Assembly (NCBI GenBank): GCA_007280825.1
Contig: QYQI01000162.1
Coordinates: 1-21,225, forward strand
DNA: 21,225 nt
Reading direction: 5' to 3'
From: Ignavibacteriales bacterium
Lineage (GTDB): Bacteria > Bacteroidota > Ignavibacteria > Ignavibacteriales > Melioribacteraceae
A model generated the notes under the pieces. It was not told the origin of the DNA. It was given only the letters and a program-made list of their open reading frames with translations, and did no database searches. Shown one piece after another: positions 15,742 to 21,225 of this stretch. The first letter of the stretch is position 1. Each line of letters opens with the position of its first letter. Made by a program: the position numbers and the translations under genes.

Positions 15742-16950
15742 TTATGCTTCGGCTTTTTCCCTCTTTGGTATTTTTGAAAGCGCCTGCTCTAGGTCTTCGA
15801 TAATATCTTTCACGTTTTCAATTCCAACCGAAAGGCGAACGAGACCATTTGTTATGCCGCCGGCCGCGCGTGCTTCTTCGCCCATTGAAAAGTGTGTCAT
15901 GCTTGCGGGATGCTGAATCAAACTTTCAACACCGCCGAGTGAAACTGCAAGTGTACATAGCTTCGCGGAGTTCATCATTACTTCTCCGGCTTTCAATCCG
16001 TCTTTTAATTCGAACGCAATCATTCCGCCGGTTCCGTTGTGCTGTTTTAAGCCGACTTGATAATTTGGGTGACTCTTAAGTCCGGGATAGCGAACCCATT
16101 TTACTTTCGGATGATTCTCGAGATACTCTGCTACGAGTTGTGCATTCTCGCAATGTTTTTGCATTCGCACAGAAAGTGTTTTTAATCCGCGGTGAACAAG
16201 AAATGAATTGAACGGATCTATTACTCCGCCGAGTTGATTTAAAACTTTTCTCATCTTAATAAACATCTCTTCGTCTTTAACGATTATAATTCCGGCAACT
16301 ACGTCTGCGTGCCCGTTTAAAAATTTTGTCATGCTGTGCAGAATTACATCAACGCCAAATTTAAATGGCTGCTGAAGTGCCGGACTCATAAATGTATTAT
16401 CAACCACAACGAGCGCGCCGTGTGCGTGTGCAATTTTTGATGCTGCTTCGAGATCTGAAATTGCAAGAGTTGGATTGCCCGGAGTTTCAACATAAACAAC
16501 TTTTGTGTTCGGCTTCATTGCCTTTTCAATTTCTTCGGGAAATGCTGTATCAACAAACGTTGATCCAACTCCGAACTTTCCTAGAATGTTTTGAAGAAGA
16601 GTTAGTGTTGGTCCGTAAACAAATTTTGAACACACAACATGATCGCCGGATTTAAGTAATGTAAAAAATATTGTGCTGATCGCGGCCATTCCGCTCGCGC
16701 AACCTAATGCTTTGTGCCCGCCTTCCAATTCGGCAATTGCATTTTCCATTGCTTCGATGGTTGGATTTTCTAATCGTGTATATATATATCCGCATCCTTC
16801 TCCTTTGAAAAGAGATGCGCCCTGTTCTACGGATTCGAATTTAAATGTAGAGGTTTGATAGATCGGCGGAACTACCGGACCGAATTCGTAATCATTCATT
16901 CCTGCATGAACTGTCTTAGAATCGAATTGTAATTTTTTGTTGTGTGACAT
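15742..16950 (-). CDS. Cys/Met-metabolism PLP enzyme (cystathionine gamma-synthase / gamma-lyase family)
   Basis: A 402-residue PLP-dependent enzyme of the trans-sulfuration family, cytoplasmic and usually a tetramer. The PLP lysine is Lys209 in SMTKFLNGHADVVAG, the cofactor-stacking Tyr is Tyr112 in YGPT, and YTRLENPT (57-64) reaches the neighbouring active site. ETPGNP (155-160) and DNTFMSPALQQP (184-195) are standard. Family members include cystathionine gamma-synthase, cystathionine lyases, O-acetylhomoserine sulfhydrylase and methionine gamma-lyase. At the place where methionine gamma-lyase has its active-site Cys (YGCT) this protein has Pro, which argues against a classical lyase of that type, so the exact reaction stays open. 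I chose the ATG at 16950 over an in-frame TTG at 16989 because AAGGA precedes it by 8 bases and the extra residues lie in a repeat element. It follows gyrA on the same strand. Confidence 0.9.
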   Translation of the reverse strand: MSHNKKLQFDSKTVHAGMNDYEFGPVVPPIYQTSTFKFESVEQGASLFKGEGCGYIYTRLENPTIEAMENAIAELEGGHKALGCASGMAAISTIFFTLLKSGDHVVCSKFVYGPTLTLLQNILGKFGVGSTFVDTAFPEEIEKAMKPNTKVVYVETPGNPTLAISDLEAASKIAHAHGALVVVDNTFMSPALQQPFKFGVDVILHSMTKFLNGHADVVAGIIIVKDEEMFIKMRKVLNQLGGVIDPFNSFLVHRGLKTLSVRMQKHCENAQLVAEYLENHPKVKWVRYPGLKSHPNYQVGLKQHNGTGGMIAFELKDGLKAGEVMMNSAKLCTLAVSLGGVESLIQHPASMTHFSMGEEARAAGGITNGLVRLSVGIENVKDIIEDLEQALSKIPKREKAEA

Positions 16951-16958
16951 TTTTAATT

Positions 16959-16963
16959 TCCTT
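16959..16963 (-). promoter_or_regulatory. Ribosome-binding site deciding the PLP-enzyme start
   Basis: AAGGA on the minus strand, 8 bases before the ATG at 16950-16948. It sits 5 bases outside the inverted-repeat element, so the gene keeps its own translation signal. Confidence 0.7.
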
Positions 16964-16968
16964 GGTTG

Positions 16969-17049
16969 TGTCATTCTGAATCGAGACAAAGTCGAGATGA
17001 AGAATCTCTAAAAATAGTTTTGCGCTTCTTCGCTTCGCTCAGAATGACA
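16969..17049. repeat. 81-bp palindromic element with perfect 11-bp inverted ends
   Basis: The ends are TGTCATTCTGA (16969-16979) and TCAGAATGACA (17039-17049), exact complements. Inside, GAAGAATCTC faces GCGCTTCTTCGCTTCGC, giving a longer imperfect stem, and TCGAGA occurs twice on the left side. It fills most of the gap between the gyrA stop (17058) and the PLP gene. The TGTCATTCTGAGCGAAGCG form resembles, from memory, small dispersed palindromes seen in many bacterial genomes; that needs a search. It could be a MITE or REP-like sequence, and in RNA could protect or end the gyrA transcript. Confidence 0.75.
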
Positions 17050-17057
17050 GTTGCTAA

Positions 17058-19511
17058 TTATTCTTCTCCGTTTCCATTTCCGTTTTCTTCTTCGGGAATT
17101 ACGCGGGCAATATCGGCAATGTCGTCGCCTTCGTTCAAACGTATTAACCTAACACCTTGCGTGTTTCTTCCCATCACACGAAGTTCTTTTACTGCTTGTC
17201 TAATTACCATTCCGCCTGTTGTAATAATTACAAGTTCATCTGCGTCATTTACTTCTTTCATCGCAATCAGTTTTCCGTTTCTATCCGATGTCTTTACTGT
17301 AATAACTCCTTTACCGCCGCGTCTTGATAATCTGTAATCTTCTATCTCGGAACGTTTACCAAATCCTTTTTCTGTAACAACCATCAATGTTGTTGCGTTG
17401 CGTATTACAAGCATTCCAATTACAACATCGCCTTTGCCTAATCTAATTCCTCGCACGCCGGTTGCTGTTCTGCCCATATTGCGGACATCTTTTTCGTTGA
17501 AGCGTGTTGCCATACCGTTTCTTGTTCCGATGATAATCTCATTCTTTCCTTCGCTAAGCTTAGCTTCTATCAAGCGATCGCCGGCAGCAAGACTGATTGC
17601 GTTTATTCCTCCTTTGCGGATATTTGAATATGCCGAGAGAACTGTTTTCTTTACGGTTCCTCTTTCGGTTGCCATCACAATAAATTTATCATCGGTGAAT
17701 TCTTTTACGGTTACGAATGCGGTGATGTTTTCTTCTTTATCTTTTTCGATAAGATTTAAAATTGATCTTCCTTTGGTCGCGCGTCCGCCTTCGGGAATTT
17801 CGTGGACTTTAAGCCAATAACATTTTCCGCGGTCGGTGAAGAACATTATGTAGTGATGCGTTGACGCAATGAACATGTGCTCAATAAAATCTTCTTCTCT
17901 TGTTCCCGCGCCGGTTACACCTTTACCGCCTCTTCCTTGTTTTCTGTAACCGCTAACCGGAAAGCGTTTGATAAATCCCGCATGAGAAATTGTTACAACA
18001 ACATCTTCCTCTGCGATTATATCTTCCAGCGAGAATTCTTTTAGTTCGCGTTCGATGGAAGTTCTGCGTTCATCGGCATATCTTTCTCTCAGAGCAAGAA
18101 GTTCGTCTTTAATTATTGTCCATCTTCTCTTTTCGTTATTTAAAATGCCTTTTTGTTTTTCGATGAACTTAATCGTCTCTTTGTATTCGTCTTCTATTTT
18201 CTGTCGTTCAAGTCCCGTTAAGCGCTGCAGTCTCATATCGAGTATTGCCTTCGCTTGAATTTCCGAAAGCTTGAACTTCCTCATTAAATTATTTTTTGCG
18301 GTCTCGGTGTCTTTCGATTTCTTGATCGTCTGAATTACTGCATCAATATTATCGAGCGCAATAATGTATCCTTCTAAAATGTGCGCGCGTCTTTCTGCCG
18401 CATCAAGATCGAACTGTGTGCGTTTTTTCAGTACGTCCATTCTGTGATCAAGGAAGTACTGCATCATCTGCTGAAGCGTTAAAACTTTCGGCTGTCCGTT
18501 TACGAGCGCAAGCATTATAACGCCGAACGTTACCTGCATAGCCGTGTGTTTAAAAAGTTGATTTAGAGTCAATGCCGGTTGTCCGTCCCGTTTCAATTCT
18601 ATAACAACACGCATGCCGTCGCGGTCTGATTCATCACGTATGTTTGAGATGCCGTCTATTTTTCCTTCGCGGACGAGGTCTGCAATTTTTTCTATTAACG
18701 TTGCCTTGTTTACTTGATACGGAATTTCCGTGATGATAATATTCTCGCGGTCATTTTTTAGCACTTCAATATTTGCTTTAGCACGGATAACAATTCTTCC
18801 GCGTCCGGTAAGGAATGCTTCTTTCACTCCTTCGTAACCGTAGATAATTCCGCCCGTTGGAAAATCCGGCGCCTTAACAATCTTTATCAATTCTTCCGGA
18901 GTTGTTTTCGGTTTATCAATTATTGCAACAAGTCCGTCAACAATTTCACCGAGATTATGCGGCGGAATATTTGTCGCCATGCCAACCGCAATACCGCTTG
19001 CACCGTTTACTAATAAGTTTGGTAAGTAAGATGGCAGAACCGTCGGCTCTTGAAGTGATTCATCAAAGTTTGCAGCAAAGCTGACCGTGTTCTTATCAAG
19101 ATCGCGAAGCATTTCATCTGCTATGCGTGCAAGGCGAGCTTCAGTGTAACGCATTGCGGCCGGTGAATCGCCGTCAACGGAACCGAAGTTTCCTTGTCCA
19201 TCCACCAAAGGATAACGCAGAGAAAAATCTTGAACCATGCGCACCATTGAATCGTAAACGGCAGTGTCTCCGTGCGGATGATATTTACCAAGCACTTCAC
19301 CAACTATACGTGCGGATTTTTTATACGGCTTGTTGTGAGGAACTCCAAGCTCGTGCATGCCGAATAAAACTCTGCGGTGAACCGGTTTCAATCCGTCTCT
19401 TACATCGGGTAATGCGCGCGCAACAATTACGCTCATCGCATAATCTATGTAAGATGATTTCATTTCTTCTTCGAGTGATACGGGGACTACTTTTTCAAAA
19501 ATTGTGGTCAT
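17058..19511 (-). CDS. gyrA: DNA gyrase subunit A
   Basis: The 817-residue breakage-reunion subunit of DNA gyrase, which with GyrB introduces negative supercoils using ATP. The winged-helix/tower part (about 1-490) has the catalytic Tyr122 in AAMRYTEARL, and the preceding ARALPDVRDGLKPVHRR segment is intact. The C-terminal beta-pinwheel follows, with the GyrA box in the form QGRGGKG (525-531), which marks gyrase rather than topoisomerase IV. In the quinolone-pocket region (GKYHPHGDTAVYD) residue 83 is Thr and residue 87 is Asp by E. coli numbering; Thr83 is wild type in some species and does not by itself mean resistance. The start lacks a Shine-Dalgarno sequence and lies only 8 bases after the DNA methyltransferase stop, so it either shares that transcript or has a promoter inside the methyltransferase gene. 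gyrB is not in the window. Confidence 0.98.
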   Translation of the reverse strand: MTTIFEKVVPVSLEEEMKSSYIDYAMSVIVARALPDVRDGLKPVHRRVLFGMHELGVPHNKPYKKSARIVGEVLGKYHPHGDTAVYDSMVRMVQDFSLRYPLVDGQGNFGSVDGDSPAAMRYTEARLARIADEMLRDLDKNTVSFAANFDESLQEPTVLPSYLPNLLVNGASGIAVGMATNIPPHNLGEIVDGLVAIIDKPKTTPEELIKIVKAPDFPTGGIIYGYEGVKEAFLTGRGRIVIRAKANIEVLKNDRENIIITEIPYQVNKATLIEKIADLVREGKIDGISNIRDESDRDGMRVVIELKRDGQPALTLNQLFKHTAMQVTFGVIMLALVNGQPKVLTLQQMMQYFLDHRMDVLKKRTQFDLDAAERRAHILEGYIIALDNIDAVIQTIKKSKDTETAKNNLMRKFKLSEIQAKAILDMRLQRLTGLERQKIEDEYKETIKFIEKQKGILNNEKRRWTIIKDELLALRERYADERRTSIERELKEFSLEDIIAEEDVVVTISHAGFIKRFPVSGYRKQGRGGKGVTGAGTREEDFIEHMFIASTHHYIMFFTDRGKCYWLKVHEIPEGGRATKGRSILNLIEKDKEENITAFVTVKEFTDDKFIVMATERGTVKKTVLSAYSNIRKGGINAISLAAGDRLIEAKLSEGKNEIIIGTRNGMATRFNEKDVRNMGRTATGVRGIRLGKGDVVIGMLVIRNATTLMVVTEKGFGKRSEIEDYRLSRRGGKGVITVKTSDRNGKLIAMKEVNDADELVIITTGGMVIRQAVKELRVMGRNTQGVRLIRLNEGDDIADIARVIPEEENGNGNGEE

Positions 19512-19519
19512 AGGAAATC

Positions 19520-20485
19520 TTATTTTTTATTTGTTTGCTGTTTTGTTAGTGGTTTAATTTTTTTTGGTGAATCAAAGAGCGTTGGGGTAGTGCTTAATGC
19601 AACAAAGTCTTTTATTCTTTTTTCGGCCAACTTTACATACTCTTTACTTATATCGTAACCAATATAATTTCGTTTTGTTTTTACTGCTGCGATAGCCGTC
19701 TGTCCGCTTCCCATAAATGGATCTAGCACTATATCATTTTCGAACGTATATAGTTGAATTAGCCGATATGGTAGTTCGAGTGGAAATGGTGCGGGGTGCC
19801 CTATTTTTCTTGCTGATTCGGCAGAAAATGTCCAAACGCTTTTTGTTAATTCTAAAAATTCTTCTTTGTTTATAGTGCTCTTAAGAAATTTATTTTGTTC
19901 TCTCCCATATGAGCCTTTCGAAAAAATTAATATGTATTCATGAATATCTCTAAGAATTGGATTCTTTGCGGATAACCAACTACCCCACGCTGTTGACGGG
20001 CTTCCGCTATTTGCCTTGTTCCAAATAATCTCTCCACGCATTAAATAACCCATCTCTAACATGTCGTCTATTATATATGAGTGGAGTGGTAAATACGGTT
20101 TGCGGCCTAAGTTTGCAATATTAACACACGCGCGCCCTCCTGGTACAAGAACTCTGTAAACTTCTTTCCAAATATTTTTTATTAATTCCCTGTATTCTTT
20201 AAGAGTAAGGTTGTCGTCGTATTCTTTTCCAACATTATATGGTGGGGAAGTAACCATTAAATGAACAGAGTTGTCTGGCAGCTCTTCCATCCTCTCGCTT
20301 GATTTAATAAATATTCTGTTTAAATGATTTTCTGCTATTGGGTTTTCTGTAAAATCTTTTGTTTCTATTACTCGCAATCCTTCATAAAGCCTGCTTTCAT
20401 AAAAAGTTGTGGCGTCATGATTGATTCTGCCAGGCGATCCGAAGGCGCTCGTTTTTGTTCCGTTATTTCTTGTTGTTGTACGCAT
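19520..20485 (-). CDS. Type II DNA methyltransferase (beta class, N4-cytosine or N6-adenine)
   Basis: A 321-residue DNA methyltransferase that transfers a methyl group from S-adenosylmethionine to an exocyclic amino group in its target site. The catalytic motif comes first (TSPPYNVG, 79-86) and the cofactor motif last (DPFMGSGQT, 255-263, then YIGYD), the order of the beta class. SPPY is most often seen in N4-cytosine enzymes but does not exclude N6-adenine. A stretch between them (WGSW, NPILRDIHEYILIFSK) probably helps target recognition. I chose the ATG at 20485 over an in-frame TTG at 20590: GGAGGA lies 8 bases before it, and the extra 35 residues overlap the upstream gene. The upstream stop is one base before this ATG, so the two genes are translationally linked. 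Its partner is likely the endonuclease of a restriction-modification system. Confidence 0.93.
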   Translation of the reverse strand: MRTTTRNNGTKTSAFGSPGRINHDATTFYESRLYEGLRVIETKDFTENPIAENHLNRIFIKSSERMEELPDNSVHLMVTSPPYNVGKEYDDNLTLKEYRELIKNIWKEVYRVLVPGGRACVNIANLGRKPYLPLHSYIIDDMLEMGYLMRGEIIWNKANSGSPSTAWGSWLSAKNPILRDIHEYILIFSKGSYGREQNKFLKSTINKEEFLELTKSVWTFSAESARKIGHPAPFPLELPYRLIQLYTFENDIVLDPFMGSGQTAIAAVKTKRNYIGYDISKEYVKLAEKRIKDFVALSTTPTLFDSPKKIKPLTKQQTNKK

Positions 20486-20486
20486 A

Positions 20487-21122
20487 TTATTCTTCCTCCC
20501 ATAACTCAACCCATCTTTTATACGGATTGAAGTTGATATCCTTTCTTTTCCAATCAATGGTAATCTTCGTCGTGTCAGCGTTTTCCGCAAGCATTTTCAA
20601 TGCTTCTTTAGTAATCTCTACTCCCCTGGGCTTTGTGTCCAGTTTTGGTAGTTTAATATATTTTTCTCTTCCAATTTCATTAAAGACTTTCTGCTGTGTT
20701 TCTTTTTTGATATAATAAAAACCGCCGCCATTACTCCAGTTAATCTGAACCAAAATCATATCACAGATAGGAAAATATTTCTGTGAGAATTCAAGTGCGC
20801 TTTTCGGGTCAACTGTCCAAATCAGTTTAACTCCAGTAAAGGTTTTTCCTGTAAAAGTTTTTATTGAGATCGGATTTCCAAAAACCCTTACGTCTATTTC
20901 CGCTTCAGTAATTGGAATCTCTGTTTCTACGTTTTTTTCGCCAAACCTCGAGACTAATAATGCAACAATTACTCTTTCTCGAACTGATCCAACTTCCATT
21001 CCTAATTTTCCTGCACGTGAGCTTTCTTGCTCTGCTAATTGAAATAAATAAGGAAGCTTGTTCTGAATCTTTTCTATTATCTCTTTCTTTCTAAAAACAG
21101 TAATTATTTTTTCGTTTGCCAT
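20487..21122 (-). CDS. Probable type II restriction endonuclease partnered with the methyltransferase
   Basis: A 211-residue protein that I do not recognise with certainty. Its place directly before a type II methyltransferase, with one base between stop and start, is the main reason to call it the endonuclease. In its sequence, EAEIDVRVFGNPISIKTFTG (residues 73-92) reads as a possible PD-(D/E)XK core: Asp77, then eight residues, then Ser86-x-Lys88, with Glu49 in the helix GSVRERVIVALLVSRFGEKN as a candidate further acid. There is no signal peptide or membrane segment. The size and pairing recall small endonucleases such as ThaI (CGCG), but I cannot confirm this. The ATG at 21122 has only a weak ribosome site (GGATGAA), and the frame stays open to the window edge without another ATG, so a longer form cannot be ruled out. 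The region looks more AT-rich than gyrA, which fits horizontal gain. Confidence 0.68.
   Translation of the reverse strand: MANEKIITVFRKKEIIEKIQNKLPYLFQLAEQESSRAGKLGMEVGSVRERVIVALLVSRFGEKNVETEIPITEAEIDVRVFGNPISIKTFTGKTFTGVKLIWTVDPKSALEFSQKYFPICDMILVQINWSNGGGFYYIKKETQQKVFNEIGREKYIKLPKLDTKPRGVEITKEALKMLAENADTTKITIDWKRKDINFNPYKRWVELWEEE
20494..20499 (-). promoter_or_regulatory. Strong ribosome-binding site of the methyltransferase
   Basis: GGAGGA on the minus strand, 8 bases before the ATG at 20485, encoded within the last codons of the upstream gene (its Trp-Glu-Glu-Glu end). It fixes the methyltransferase start and suggests re-initiation coupling. Confidence 0.75.
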
Positions 21123-21225
21123 TTCATCCAGAAACTGATAAATACCAGTTGAAGAGATGTGTTCGTAAACGGTTTGGGAGAAAATGAAGAAGGACGAGAG
21201 AAGAACAGTGAATGAGGTAAGGAGG

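Noticed and set aside
16951..16989. Extension of the PLP enzyme from a TTG at 16989
   Set aside because: The extra codons fall in the ribosome site and the inverted-repeat element; the ATG at 16950 fits the family start.
17398..17820. Plus-strand open frame (140 codons) inside gyrA
   Set aside because: It is antisense to the conserved gyrA C-terminal domain and shows no recognisable protein features.
17058..19511. Possible quinolone-resistance change in gyrA (Thr at position 83)
   Set aside because: Thr83 is the normal residue in some susceptible species, so without the wild-type sequence of relatives it is not evidence of resistance.
20486..20590. 35-residue extension of the methyltransferase from a TTG at 20590
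   Set aside because: It would overlap the upstream gene by about 100 bases; the ATG at 20485 has a strong GGAGGA site.
1..21225. CRISPR array, tRNA or rRNA genes, insertion-sequence transposase
   Set aside because: I saw no regularly spaced 25-40 base repeats, no cloverleaf-like segments or rRNA stretches, and no transposase-like protein in any frame.

Overview
The window looks like a chromosomal piece from a member of Ignavibacteria or a close relative in the Bacteroidota/Chlorobi group. The strongest sign is the C-terminal sorting domain of the large subtilase at 8876-11662: YPNPFN near its start, VYDLLGREV in the middle and SGVYFYQL near the end, the usual form of type IX secretion cargo in that group. 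Base composition is AT-rich. Several genes have a clear AAGGA or GGAGGA ribosome-binding site about 8 bases before the start, which Bacteroidia mostly lack. The placement is an inference from protein style, not from a marker phylogeny.

Layout. A left block on the minus strand (1-3838) reads, from its upstream end: an AHSA1-type SRPBCC protein, a diacylglycerol-kinase-family lipid kinase, a small AbrB/MazE-type DNA-binding protein, truA, an EamA transporter whose start overlaps truA by 4 bases, and a lipoprotein amidohydrolase cut by the window edge. A plus-strand block (4029-8860) carries an ADP-forming acyl-CoA synthetase, glycogen synthase and a membrane-anchored metallophosphoesterase. A second minus-strand block (8876-16950) holds a type IX-secreted subtilase, two tandem paralogous M1 metallopeptidases with signal peptides, and a Cys/Met-metabolism PLP enzyme. 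The right end (17058-21122, minus) is gyrA, preceded by a DNA methyltransferase and a small gene that is probably its cognate restriction endonuclease. No gap between genes exceeds 300 bases.

How the genes fit together. Most of the content is housekeeping: topology control, tRNA modification, glycogen, sulfur amino acids and acyl-CoA energy metabolism. Three exported peptidases in a row suggest an extracellular or periplasmic protein-degrading function, and an ADP-forming acyl-CoA synthetase could recover ATP from the resulting acyl-CoAs; that link is inference. The accessory part is the two-gene type II restriction-modification unit, whose methyltransferase ends 8 bases before gyrA.

Structures the genes do not explain include two 7-bp-period degenerate tandem repeats lying inside coding sequence (EamA N-terminus and subtilase sorting domain), an 81-bp element with perfect 11-bp inverted ends between gyrA and the PLP enzyme, a perfect 13-bp hairpin between the subtilase and the first M1 peptidase, and a 9-bp direct repeat upstream of the second M1 peptidase. 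I do not see a convincing wholly new multi-gene system. The best leads are the restriction-modification/gyrA junction and the in-frame heptamer repeats.
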